A stretch of DNA of 64,000 bases from positions 64,001-128,000 of IMG/VR virus record IMGVR_UViG_3300046787_000302; one strand, written 5' to 3'. The translations under genes and the position numbers were made by a program. Below are positions 51,283 to 59,329 of the stretch, piece by piece. Position 1 is the stretch's first letter. Each line of letters begins with the position of its first letter. Source of the stretch: a virus. The notes below the pieces were generated by a model that saw only the letters and a list, made by a program, of their open reading frames with translations, was not told where the DNA came from and did no database searches.

Positions 51283-52500
51283 TTAGAATGGATCTACATT
51301 AGTGTCTGCAGGTGATGTAGACGTTGTGTAAGTACTGTATTGAATAGTACCAGATAAAGGCATGCTTGACTCACTCATATCTCCTTCAATCTCACTTAAG
51401 ATCTCTGATGCTAATTCCTCTTCTGCTTCATCTTGATTAGCAAGAACGTGGTTCTCAAGTACAATAGTCATTGTAGCATCAATAGTTTGAGCATCATCAT
51501 CTGCAAGTTTACCGTTTGAGATATAAGTTGCTGTTAGATCTTCGATCTCTTTTACAGCAAGAGATAAACTAGTTTGATCATGATAAGACTTGAGCATATC
51601 AATCTTAGACATGATGATCTTCATCTCCATTGATGTAAGCATGTCATTAAGACGAGTACTAGCTGCTTTATCAACCATCATCTCAGCTAACTTAACTAAA
51701 GCTTTGTCAAGACTAACATCCCAGATATAGTGAATACCTGCTGCAAGACGAGGAACAAAGGTTAAAGTACGGTCAGTTGTCTTGTCATAAGATACCTCGA
51801 TAAACTTCTCGATGCGGCTTGGTGATAACACAACATCTTTTAACTCTTGTGAGTTAGGGATGTTAAGACTGATGTTTTGAATATAGTCTTTACCACCTTT
51901 GCTATGATACTTAACCATATCACCCGCAGAGATACGAGATACTTGCATCTTGATCATGAAACGATCCCAGAAAGGTGAGTTAATCTCGTCTTTTGGAATC
52001 TCATTACAAGTTGCAACAAACAACTTCCACTTGCATGGTACTTTGTTCTTACCGTTAAATAAGAAACGCTCGTTCATAATACCCAACAAAGAGTTACGGA
52101 TACCAGAACTAGCTTTATCTACCTCGTTAATGATGATGATCTCAGCCTCAGTAATAGGAGCATTAAGTTCATACTTATTGTTTGTAAACAACGCTTCTAA
52201 GTCTGGCATACCCTTCACTTCTGATTGCTTAGTACCCTCATCAGTCTCTAAGATATAGATCTTTGACATAAAGTTTTCAGCAGTTGCTAACTTATTCTCA
52301 ATCAACCATGCTTTTGCATACTCTACTACAGTCTTGGTCTTACCAACACCAGGACGACCCTCTAATAATACTGGTAACTGAGATGACTCTGCTAATGCTA
52401 GAGTCTTGAACACTTCTTCTTTGTTCATTAAAGAAGTAGTGATAGTTCTTACCTCTTGAGTCTTGTTTCTTGCTAATGACTTTGCTTTTTGTACTGACAT
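51283..52500 (-). CDS. MoxR-family AAA+ ATPase (405 aa)
   Basis: It has Walker A GRPGVGKT at 48-55. The Walker B region is IIIINEVDKA at 121-130, with Asn125 where the hydrolysis motif normally has Asp but Glu126 kept. Sensor 1 is FVATCNE with Asn166, and the arginine finger lies in FWDRF near Arg180. SSGIRNSLLGIMNERFL is the MoxR/CbbQ-type region. It would remodel a target chosen by the VWA partner. The last 60 residues are acidic and low-complexity (EAEEELASEILSEIEGD). First gene of the leftward pair. Confidence 0.87.
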   Translation of the reverse strand: MSVQKAKSLARNKTQEVRTITTSLMNKEEVFKTLALAESSQLPVLLEGRPGVGKTKTVVEYAKAWLIENKLATAENFMSKIYILETDEGTKQSEVKGMPDLEALFTNNKYELNAPITEAEIIIINEVDKASSGIRNSLLGIMNERFLFNGKNKVPCKWKLFVATCNEIPKDEINSPFWDRFMIKMQVSRISAGDMVKYHSKGGKDYIQNISLNIPNSQELKDVVLSPSRIEKFIEVSYDKTTDRTLTFVPRLAAGIHYIWDVSLDKALVKLAEMMVDKAASTRLNDMLTSMEMKIIMSKIDMLKSYHDQTSLSLAVKEIEDLTATYISNGKLADDDAQTIDATMTIVLENHVLANQDEAEEELASEILSEIEGDMSESSMPLSGTIQYSTYTTSTSPADTNVDPF

Positions 52501-52522
52501 TGTTGTTATTATTTATTAGTTA

Positions 52523-52885
52523 TTAAATATTGATAAACGCATTTAACTCTTCAACAGATGATTCTTCAACCTGGAACATGTCTGATTGAGTTACATTTGT
52601 TGGCTCATCAAACTGCTTTGGTTTACGCTCACGCTTCTTCTCAACCTCTTTTTCTAAAATGCTATGGGCTTCTTTATCTGATATATCATCAATAAGGATA
52701 AAGCGCATGAAGTTTGGTTCAGCATTTTCTAGTAAAGGATGCTTTCTGATTATAGCAATCTCGTTCTCAGATGCATTAAGATGGGACTCAATAGAACCAA
52801 AACCTTCGTTCTCTGACTCTAACCATGCATAACCTTCGCTTAATAGCTGAAGTAATGCACTAATGTGTACTTCTACTTTTTTCAT
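52523..52885 (-). CDS. Unknown acidic protein (120 aa)
   Basis: No family recognised. It is helical and acidic, with a basic patch EKEVEKKRERKPKQF near 80-94 and a hydrophobic, acidic end. It stands between uracil-DNA glycosylase (one base away) and the MoxR gene. A small adaptor is possible. Confidence 0.65.
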   Translation of the reverse strand: MKKVEVHISALLQLLSEGYAWLESENEGFGSIESHLNASENEIAIIRKHPLLENAEPNFMRFILIDDISDKEAHSILEKEVEKKRERKPKQFDEPTNVTQSDMFQVEESSVEELNAFINI

Positions 52886-52886
52886 A

Positions 52887-53609
52887 TTACCATTTGATTG
52901 TTTGATCCTTGCCGTTATTGGCTTCTATTATTTCATTAATCTTGTTAAACACATCTTGACAGTCCCACTCAGATGCTTTTTGATAAGCTGCTGATGCAGG
53001 ATGGGATACTGAAAACTTATAATGATTACTACTAACTAAGGCTTCAAGCTCTAAAGCTTGTTTACCCATGAATACCCAGATTAAACCAGGATTATACCAT
53101 GATAAGGTATCAACTACATATACTATAAACTTTTGCCACACATCATAGTGTGTACCTATCTTACCAACTTCTGTTGTTAACGCCGTGTTTAGTAACAATA
53201 CGCCTTGATTTGCCCAACGAGTAAGATCTGGATCTTGATATGTTGGAAACTCTTGGTGTACAGTCTTTTCAATAGCACCAAAGATGTATTTAAGACTAGG
53301 TTGTAACTCTTTTGTAATAGAACAAGAGAAAGCTTTACCATCAGCTACTCCTAACTGTGGATAAGGATCTTGTCCTATAATAACTACTTTTAGATCTCTG
53401 TAAGGACAATCCTCGAAAGCAGAAAAGATATGCTTCAAGGGTGGAGTAAACCGTTTGCCATCATCTTTCATTGAACTTAGTGTTTGTAACACTTCAGTAA
53501 ACTCAGATGACATAACAAAGGTCTTTAACTTATCTGCCCATCCAGAATCTCTTAGCTTATCAATAAGCTTTTCTTGAATCTGTTGTAGATCAACTGCTTG
53601 TGAACTCAT
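52887..53609 (-). CDS. ung: Uracil-DNA glycosylase
   Basis: It cleaves uracil from DNA to start base-excision repair. Family 1 motifs are GQDPYP at 79-84 (the catalytic water-activating Asp81), LLLNTALT at 138-145 and SHPASAAY at 202-209. The usual family sequence of the last is HPSPLSAHRGF, so only His203, Pro204 and the loop start are kept, which may change DNA insertion. With dUTPase at 27361 it completes a uracil-exclusion pair. Typical of crAss-like phages. First gene of the local leftward run, opposite to the + strand gene at 53645. Confidence 0.93.
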   Translation of the reverse strand: MSSQAVDLQQIQEKLIDKLRDSGWADKLKTFVMSSEFTEVLQTLSSMKDDGKRFTPPLKHIFSAFEDCPYRDLKVVIIGQDPYPQLGVADGKAFSCSITKELQPSLKYIFGAIEKTVHQEFPTYQDPDLTRWANQGVLLLNTALTTEVGKIGTHYDVWQKFIVYVVDTLSWYNPGLIWVFMGKQALELEALVSSNHYKFSVSHPASAAYQKASEWDCQDVFNKINEIIEANNGKDQTIKW

Positions 53610-53626
53610 AATTCTTGTTATCTTTG
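53598..53626 (+). promoter_or_regulatory. Bacteroidota-type promoter of the 100-aa gene
   Basis: TTG at 53598-53600, 18-base spacer, TATCTTTG at 53619-53626. Predicted start near 53632, 13 bases before the ATG at 53645. It overlaps the beginning of the uracil-DNA glycosylase gene on the other strand. Confidence 0.65.
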
Positions 53627-53644
53627 TAAAAAAACTAAAACACT

Positions 53645-53947
53645 ATGTCACAAGGCGTTCCAGTATTACCTCCAAACACACAAGTACCTATTACTATAGG
53701 CACAGGGTTTGTTCAACAGTTATTCACTACTATGGGCTTTATCATTGCAGATAAGACTCCAGAGCAAATAACTGAACTACATAAAGCAATCGCTGAAAAT
53801 ACATTCACAAACGAACCATGGATGGCTGCTTATGTAACGATTGCTTCTTTAGTAAAACATATTGAAGAGGTTGCTATCGAAAAGAATCTTGTAACATACT
53901 CTGACCTTAGTGAACAGGACAGCCCATCTGTTCCCCCAGCACAATAG
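53645..53947 (+). CDS. Lone rightward small gene (100 aa), unknown
   Basis: It is the only sizeable + strand gene in the 49.7-64 kb block. It has its own host-type promoter and converges on the 126-aa gene with 41 bases of overlap. The protein starts MSQGVPVLPPNTQVPITIGT and contains a mostly helical middle (KTPEQITELHKAIAEN); it ends Ser/Pro-rich. No family recognised, though similar openings occur in other phage proteins I recall. Separate control suggests early expression by host RNA polymerase. Confidence 0.7.
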   Translation: MSQGVPVLPPNTQVPITIGTGFVQQLFTTMGFIIADKTPEQITELHKAIAENTFTNEPWMAAYVTIASLVKHIEEVAIEKNLVTYSDLSEQDSPSVPPAQ

Positions 53948-54287
53948 CTGCTTGGATAACATCACTAAGTTCTGATCTACTACAGTCACCAAAGCTTTTG
54001 ACAATGTGTTGTCCTTCAGTCTTTATTATTAGACCAGCTCTGTCTTTAACGTAGTATTTCATTTCATCAAAGGTGTGCCCGCCATGATTAGCGAGTTCCC
54101 TGCACATTGCATGTATCTTACTGATCTGTGCTAAAGTAGCATTTGGATCATATACTTGCATGGTGATCTCAATCATTGAACCATCAGGAACATTGTCTTT
54201 AAACTGATTGTATAAAGCTTTGTCCTGATTGGTCAACGGTTGAAAGACATCACCCTTCTTAATCATTTTTCCTACATATAGTCTCAT
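53907..54287 (-). CDS. Unknown protein (126 aa), possible NinB-like
   Basis: Residues about 55-90 (ISKIHAMCRELANHGGHTFDEMKYYVKDRAGL) look like the helical segment of NinB-type recombination-linked proteins, which I cannot confirm without alignment. It overlaps the helicase gene by four bases (ATGA), so it is translationally coupled to it. A DNA-processing partner of the SF2 helicase is plausible. Confidence 0.65.
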   Translation of the reverse strand: MRLYVGKMIKKGDVFQPLTNQDKALYNQFKDNVPDGSMIEITMQVYDPNATLAQISKIHAMCRELANHGGHTFDEMKYYVKDRAGLIIKTEGQHIVKSFGDCSRSELSDVIQAAIVLGEQMGCPVH

Positions 54288-55387
54288 GATACTCCTATGG
54301 TGTGATATGTGATTTTTGTTGGATCTAAATCCTTTAGAGCTTCCTCTACCCAGTCTTCATCTTTTGTACCTGAATAACACAAGATATGAACAACTGCAGT
54401 TTCATCAGGATTAAGTCGTAACATACGACCTATTCTCTGGTTTGACTTACGCTCATTACCAAATGCATGCATAATAATACCACACTTTAAGTCAGGGATC
54501 GTTACCCCTTCAGATAACTGTGCTACACAACTTAGCTGCTTAATCGTCCCTTTCTTAAAGGCGGCAAGATGTAGATCAGAGTATTGGTTCCCACTATGAT
54601 ATGAGTGAGGACACAATCGATCTGATTGTTCTTGAGTATTGCAAAAGATAATACACTTATCCTTAATACCCTTTAGTAAGTACTCTGCATAACGTTCTTT
54701 TGTCTTAAAGTCCATTAATACACGCATTCTCATTACAGCACAGATCTGCTCCATCTTTTTTGATGGTGCTGCTGCTAATCTTTTTGTCCAGTAAGCATAT
54801 GATTGATTCTCAGATGTAAAGAAGTTCCTACCTTTCATGTTCACAGGGATATCACTTGACGTACTTAGCGGAAGCTTATGTACAAATATCCTGTAATCAT
54901 TAAGAATGTTATCTTCAACTGCAGTATCAGTCGTGTAAGTATATACTACCGGGCAATAAGATGCAACCATTACATGCTTCTCAGACTTCTTATACCTTGG
55001 AGGTGTACCAGTTAAACCTAGGATACGACCTTTGTATTGTGTTAAAAACTTCTGATGTGTATACAATAAACTATGACACTCATCAAGAATGACGATATCG
55101 TAGTTTGCTGGATCATGCTTTGATAAAGAGATGTAGGTAGAGAAAGTAGCTGAACTAAGAACATGCTCTAACTTAAACTTTACTGCATCATCCATCCAGC
55201 TTTTATAGATACTAACCTTTGGAGCAACAATAAGAACCTTATAAGGATACAGTGTATCGTTCTTTATAGAGTCAAGATACTGCAAGCCAATGAGAGTCTT
55301 TCCGACCCCCATTGATAATGCTGCAGTACACCGTTTATGTTTTACTATCGTATCTAACGCTTCTTTCTGTATCTGATCTCTAGTCAT
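54284..55387 (-). CDS. SF2 DNA helicase, SNF2/UvsW-like
   Basis: This is a branch-migration or remodelling-type ATPase. Walker A SMGVGKT is at 25-31, DECH box at 102-105, motif III LTGTPP near 130. The second RecA lobe holds GVTIPDLKCGIIM and motif VI QRIGRMLR. At 367 aa it is a bare two-lobe motor. I chose ATG at 55387 (eight bases of overlap with the upstream gene) over a GTG seven codons further up. SNF2-type helicases are a shared crAss-like replication gene. Confidence 0.88.
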   Translation of the reverse strand: MTRDQIQKEALDTIVKHKRCTAALSMGVGKTLIGLQYLDSIKNDTLYPYKVLIVAPKVSIYKSWMDDAVKFKLEHVLSSATFSTYISLSKHDPANYDIVILDECHSLLYTHQKFLTQYKGRILGLTGTPPRYKKSEKHVMVASYCPVVYTYTTDTAVEDNILNDYRIFVHKLPLSTSSDIPVNMKGRNFFTSENQSYAYWTKRLAAAPSKKMEQICAVMRMRVLMDFKTKERYAEYLLKGIKDKCIIFCNTQEQSDRLCPHSYHSGNQYSDLHLAAFKKGTIKQLSCVAQLSEGVTIPDLKCGIIMHAFGNERKSNQRIGRMLRLNPDETAVVHILCYSGTKDEDWVEEALKDLDPTKITYHTIGVS

Positions 55388-55634
55388 AAACTCTTGTAAT
55401 AGATCCACTGAATGGATCGTACTCTACCTGATTGTAACTAACGTACTTACCCGCAGGAAATACCATACGAGCATGCTCATCATGAGTTAATATACCCATT
55501 GATTTCAACTCAAATGAGAGAGCATCATTACTTTGTTGATACTCGATATCAGTTTCACACTCTAAGATGTGCTTGTGACCTACGATCTCTCCTTCTCCCA
55601 GGACGATACGCTTTGCTTTTTTTACTTCGCTCAT
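55380..55634 (-). CDS. Small protein (84 aa), unknown
   Basis: No family recognised. The protein is beta-rich (RIVLGEGEIVGHKHILECETD) with several His and Glu. It ends with DPFSGSITRVYD, out of which the helicase frame starts. Co-transcribed with the helicase. Confidence 0.62.
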   Translation of the reverse strand: MSEVKKAKRIVLGEGEIVGHKHILECETDIEYQQSNDALSFELKSMGILTHDEHARMVFPAGKYVSYNQVEYDPFSGSITRVYD

Positions 55635-55647
55635 GATTATTTATTTA

Positions 55648-56421
55648 CTAGGTTTCTGAATACATTAACTCTAAGTACTGCTCTTTTGTCAAGTGTCTAG
55701 ACCATGTCTTCTCACTGTTTTCTGCAAGCTTTACAACAATAATATCACCTTGACGATAGATTCGTTCAGGATTAGTAACATCGATGCGTATAGTCCAAGC
55801 AATGGCTTGTATAGCATCATAATTAATATTGCCTAGTTCTTCTCTTCGTGACAGTGGATGTCTATCAAATGCTGCTTCTGGTACATATATCCAGTACTCT
55901 CTGTTTGTTGTTGTACACCAACATCTAACAGCATAGATATCAGTGTTATTAAACAAACGTCTTGACATCCAACCAGCATTATGACTATCTGGATCAGTAG
56001 GTGCTATCTTTTTAGCATCAATCTTGTATAACTCGTATACATCTTCAAACTCACGCTCAAACTGCTTGTTATCATCGTCCCAAGCAATACGCTTTTTGTT
56101 TATTACTTCTCTATTAAGTAACTCAGGATCTAACTCCTTAAACAACTTACGGATACCAATGGCATCAAAGTATACACGACGTCTCTCAAGGTTGTTTTCT
56201 GCAAACGCTTCTTGGATTGTAACCTCTTGAATATCATCCCATAACTCTTCTACAAAGTTACCAAAATCCTCAATAGATTTATGCTTTATGACGTCTTTTT
56301 TAAAGTCAACAAACTCAGGATACTTTGCTTTCCAAAGACGTAATGCTTCGGTTAGCGTAAAGTTACGGTAAGCTGATACAGTGTATGTCAGCTGATCATA
56401 CTTTGGATTATTAATCTCCAT
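55648..56421 (-). CDS. Unknown protein (257 aa)
   Basis: No family recognised. The first 130 residues are charged and helical (TLTEALRLWKAKYPEF). The second half holds YAVRCWCTTTNREYWIYV and RQGDIIVVKLAE, which look beta-rich and globular. It overlaps the acidic 234-aa gene by 11 bases, so the two are a coupled pair. Enzyme motifs are absent, except that the conserved-looking RCWCTTTNREYWIYVPEAAF could be a small-molecule-binding core. Confidence 0.68.
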   Translation of the reverse strand: MEINNPKYDQLTYTVSAYRNFTLTEALRLWKAKYPEFVDFKKDVIKHKSIEDFGNFVEELWDDIQEVTIQEAFAENNLERRRVYFDAIGIRKLFKELDPELLNREVINKKRIAWDDDNKQFEREFEDVYELYKIDAKKIAPTDPDSHNAGWMSRRLFNNTDIYAVRCWCTTTNREYWIYVPEAAFDRHPLSRREELGNINYDAIQAIAWTIRIDVTNPERIYRQGDIIVVKLAENSEKTWSRHLTKEQYLELMYSET

Positions 56422-57115
56422 ATTCTTCTTCGTTTAAGTTTAATGAAACATCTTTTTCTAGCACAGAGTCTTCTCTGTAATGAATCTCCATAGTTACAGA
56501 TAGTAAGCCTTCTGACTCTTCAAAGTCTTCTCTTGTATAGCTATCTGCACTATCAATACCTAAGAACTCGTTACCCCCAATATCAATAGATCTAATCTTA
56601 TCGTTTATAAGGGTTGCAATCTCAGTCTCTTTTTCTTTTAGATACTGTTCTAACTCAGGATCAACAAAACCGTTTGTTACAAAGGCTTCAATGGTAATAT
56701 TACCACCATCATACTGATCATGTCCGCTAACACTACAGTTAATCTGATCAAAGTAATATTTCTCAGGTACAACTAGTTTAACAGGCTCTTCAAAAGCAAC
56801 GTATTCGGTTTCTGAATAATAGTCTTGACCTACCAATGCTTTCTGCTCTTTATTATAAGTCATAGTACCTGAAGCTGAGAAATCTCCTGCCCAAGAACCA
56901 TAATCTAACTCATCATATACTTGATCAACAAGGAAGTCTGTAAAGATATTCTCTTCTGAATCACCAGACCAGTTAACGCAACCCGAGTCATTACCACCAT
57001 CCCATTCAACTGAAACTGTTAATCCTTCATCTACTTGTTTTTCACACCACTCTCTTACTAGTTTTACTTTTTCTTTCTCAGGTAACTGAGCAAATGTATC
57101 TTCGACAACTTTCAT
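56411..57115 (-). CDS. Very acidic unknown protein (234 aa)
   Basis: The protein is unusually acidic along the whole length (YDELDYGSWAGDFSASGT, then YREDSVLEKDVSLNLNEEEYGD at the end). It has regular beta-like segments. It lies opposite the 44-aa + strand gene across a 117-base gap. Acidic phage proteins of this kind can mimic DNA to block host nucleases or restriction enzymes. That is speculation from charge only; the size is larger than Ocr or Ugi. Confidence 0.66.
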   Translation of the reverse strand: MKVVEDTFAQLPEKEKVKLVREWCEKQVDEGLTVSVEWDGGNDSGCVNWSGDSEENIFTDFLVDQVYDELDYGSWAGDFSASGTMTYNKEQKALVGQDYYSETEYVAFEEPVKLVVPEKYYFDQINCSVSGHDQYDGGNITIEAFVTNGFVDPELEQYLKEKETEIATLINDKIRSIDIGGNEFLGIDSADSYTREDFEESEGLLSVTMEIHYREDSVLEKDVSLNLNEEEYGD

Positions 57116-57232
57116 GTTTTTATGTTTTTTGTAATATACTAATAACTATTATTAACTTCTTGGTAAAATACAACAAGTATTAGTTTTATCCAGTTTTATG
57201 CCGTATCTTTCTTAAGATAATACAACACTTCT

Positions 57233-57367
57233 ATGATAAATCTAATACTTGCTCTACTATTACTTTGCTCTTCTTTAGGAGCTACTTTGTCTAAGTTTTC
57301 AAAGTCTACTATTGTTCGTGCTGAACGTAAGCATACTAAACCTTTAGTTCTTGACAAAGAGGTTTAA
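57233..57367 (+). CDS. Small membrane or exported peptide (44 aa)
   Basis: ATG at 57233, TAA at 57365-57367, overlapping the stop of the leftward 127-aa gene by four bases. The peptide is MINLILALLLLCSSLGATLS followed by a basic tail KFSKSTIVRAERKHTKPLVLDKEV. A hydrophobic start and charged end suit a membrane-bound toxin-like or envelope peptide. A TATCTTTC (57204-57211) sits near the expected promoter position but with C in the last place. Tentative. Confidence 0.45.
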   Translation: MINLILALLLLCSSLGATLSKFSKSTIVRAERKHTKPLVLDKEV

Positions 57368-57747
57368 ACTGTTTTGACATGATCAAGTTTTTGATCTCGA
57401 ATGTCTCTAACTAGTTTTCTACCCTCGCCTGGTTTATACAACCAAACTGCAGGATCCATAAGATCTAAGTAATCCTTTATAGTTGGTATGAAACCAAGAT
57501 CCTCCATGATATGCTGCTCACCAAGAACTCTTGTTGGCACCATCTTACCGTCTGAATTAACGATAAATACACCAAACTCTTTCTCAGCCCAGAAGATGCC
57601 TTCTGAGTGATGTCTAAGAGCCCTATGTCTCATATCTGGATAATGTTGTTTGGTTTCATCAAACCAATTGTGCAATGGTAGATAGTCTTCTATCTCACCC
57701 CCATGTTTTTTCTGAGAGCTTATTGCGTGATGTAATGGATGCGACAT
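57364..57747 (-). CDS. DUF6915-like protein (127 aa)
   Basis: MSHPLHHAISSQKKHGGEIEDY, then HNWFDETKQHYPDMRHRALRHHSEGIF and VLGEQHIMEDLGFIP closely resemble the conserved DUF6915 family found in bacteria and phages. Function is unknown. Many His (including HRALRHH) could bind metal. It overlaps the HNH gene by one base, and their pairing may be meaningful. Confidence 0.75.
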   Translation of the reverse strand: MSHPLHHAISSQKKHGGEIEDYLPLHNWFDETKQHYPDMRHRALRHHSEGIFWAEKEFGVFIVNSDGKMVPTRVLGEQHIMEDLGFIPTIKDYLDLMDPAVWLYKPGEGRKLVRDIRDQKLDHVKTV

Positions 57748-58157
57748 TATTCTTTATCTAAACGGTTGATTGAAAAGCCTAACTCCTTTGCTTCGTTAGG
57801 ATGAAGCTCAATATACTCATGGCAAGAAGCGCATACTCCAAGCCAGGTACTCATGTTATTGTGGTTTTCACCTCTACCTGCTTTATGATGTATCTGTGCA
57901 GCACCAATAGTACACCCTGCAAGACGAGCTTGACAAAACGGATGAAGAGCAAAGAACGCTACACGTTTACGCTCATACTCCGACATTGTCTTACTCATCT
58001 TTTTTGATACAGGATTTGGCTTACTTGTTGGTTTTGCCAAAGCTTTTGGACGCTCAATAGAATACCAGCAGTCTTTGCAGTACTTCTCTTTTCCATGAGC
58101 CTTCCATATTACTTTCAGTTGATTACACCCATTACATAACTTTTGTTTTGGGATCAT
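57747..58157 (-). CDS. HNH endonuclease-like protein with N-terminal zinc ribbon
   Basis: An N-terminal ribbon has Cys8-Cys11 and Cys27-Cys30. A basic linker (KPTSKPNPVSKKMSKT) follows. The C-terminal half has the HNH pattern QIHHKAGRGENHNN with His90/His91 and Asn residues, and CASCHEYIELHP with Cys109-Cys112. Such proteins nick DNA; in this context it may act on host DNA or in packaging. It overlaps neighbours by one and four bases, against a mobile insertion. Confidence 0.8.
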   Translation of the reverse strand: MIPKQKLCNGCNQLKVIWKAHGKEKYCKDCWYSIERPKALAKPTSKPNPVSKKMSKTMSEYERKRVAFFALHPFCQARLAGCTIGAAQIHHKAGRGENHNNMSTWLGVCASCHEYIELHPNEAKELGFSINRLDKE

Positions 58158-58660
58158 AAAGCAAAGAAGTTTTGAGGTAATATCTCTTCATGTACTAATA
58201 CCTTTGCGATTGCATACTTATCAATACCAAGTTCTTTAAAGCTCACCTTGCTAGGAGTAGCTAAATCACTTTTCTTATCAGAGGTAAACTCTTTTACAAA
58301 CTCAGAGTTTGGGAACCAGGCAACAAGTAAAGTACGTAAGTACTTGTTTGTCTTTCTGTTTTTGAACTGAGTAATAATCTTTTGAGCGTCTCGGAAAGCA
58401 ACATTAACACTTTGCTTTTCTCTTTTACTCATGTGTTCTATCTCTTCTGTATGAAAAGACGATAAACCATAAACAACACGCTTATACAGCTTTTGTTGTT
58501 CGGTTGTAAACTCACGATATACTCGTGTTTTGCTTTCTTTTCTAACTGGTTGGTTAGATTCTTCCGTGTAATGATACGGAATGCTTGTGAAGTTTGTGGC
58601 ACCAACTCGGTATATAACAATACCGTTCTTGTTTGCACTCACGATTTCTAGCTTTTTCAT
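58154..58660 (-). CDS. Unknown basic protein (168 aa)
   Basis: ATG at 58660; an upstream TTG would add eight residues. No family recognised. Lys/Arg-rich, with a central basic helix (FRDAQKIITQFKNRKTNKYLRTLLVAWF) and a hydrophobic end. It overlaps the HNH gene by four bases (ATGA) and is preceded by a terminator, so it needs read-through or its own promoter. A DNA-binding protein is plausible. Confidence 0.66.
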   Translation of the reverse strand: MKKLEIVSANKNGIVIYRVGATNFTSIPYHYTEESNQPVRKESKTRVYREFTTEQQKLYKRVVYGLSSFHTEEIEHMSKREKQSVNVAFRDAQKIITQFKNRKTNKYLRTLLVAWFPNSEFVKEFTSDKKSDLATPSKVSFKELGIDKYAIAKVLVHEEILPQNFFAL

Positions 58661-58686
58661 GTGTGAATTATTTAAGATAAACAAAA

Positions 58687-58713
58687 AAGGGAGAGCCGCT
58701 TTGACCCTCCCTT
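58687..58713 (-). terminator. Leftward intrinsic terminator after the 166-aa gene
   Basis: Minus strand AAGGGAG (58713-58707) pairs with CTCCCTT (58693-58687), followed by TTTTTG. It lies 27 bases before the ATG of the basic 168-aa gene. Confidence 0.82.
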
Positions 58714-58736
58714 AAACTACAAAATACTACTGCTTA

Positions 58737-59237
58737 TTATAATACTGCTTCTTTCTCGAACTCTTCGACGCTATTAGTTTTTGAGATAAACTTATCAGCA
58801 ACAATACGTTCTGCCTTTATAGCATTACGAATAGCTTCTGAACAGTCTTCATCATGCATTACCAATACATCTTGAGCGTTTGGATCATTAACATAGAAAG
58901 TATCTCTATAGATAGGCTCTCCACCAATATTACAAACTACTCCTGTTGTACCAGCAATCTTTAAGTGCTGATCTGGATTCTCTGGATTAAATGGTTCCAA
59001 AGATTCTTTAACAATAATACGTCCCGGAAGGGTTTGGTTTGGCTTAAAGTTAGCAGCAACTAAGTCACTGATTAAACCTTTGATTAAAGCTGAACGCTTT
59101 GATAATCTTAACCATCCATTATCGCTAATGGTGTGAGCATGTTGCTTTACGATTACAAAGCCATACTCTGGATTGTTTGGAGACATGTTGATAATATTAC
59201 CAAACTCGTCTGCAGATACTGTTACTTGTGTTGACAT
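58737..59237 (-). CDS. Unknown protein (166 aa) between two terminators
   Basis: No family recognised. Compact and well structured by appearance (YGFVIVKQHAHTISDNGWL, then TLPGRIIVKESLEPFNPENPDQHLKIAG). It is flanked on both sides by strong leftward terminators (58687-58713 and 59275-59303). It must therefore be an independently controlled single-gene unit, commonly a sign of high expression. An abundant accessory or anti-host protein is a possible reading. Confidence 0.7.
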   Translation of the reverse strand: MSTQVTVSADEFGNIINMSPNNPEYGFVIVKQHAHTISDNGWLRLSKRSALIKGLISDLVAANFKPNQTLPGRIIVKESLEPFNPENPDQHLKIAGTTGVVCNIGGEPIYRDTFYVNDPNAQDVLVMHDEDCSEAIRNAIKAERIVADKFISKTNSVEEFEKEAVL

Positions 59238-59274
59238 GTTATTTATTAGTTTAAGTTATATACAATACAAAAAA

Positions 59275-59303
59275 AATCCTGCCCAGTAAAACCAGACAGG
59301 ATT
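59275..59303 (-). terminator. Leftward intrinsic terminator before the 166-aa gene
   Basis: Minus strand AATCCTG (59303-59297) pairs with CAGGATT (59281-59275), partly extended by CtGG/CtGg, then TTTTTTTT. It lies 38 bases before the ATG at 59237. Confidence 0.85.
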
Positions 59304-59329
59304 ATAAAAAAACGTATGAATCATTAACC

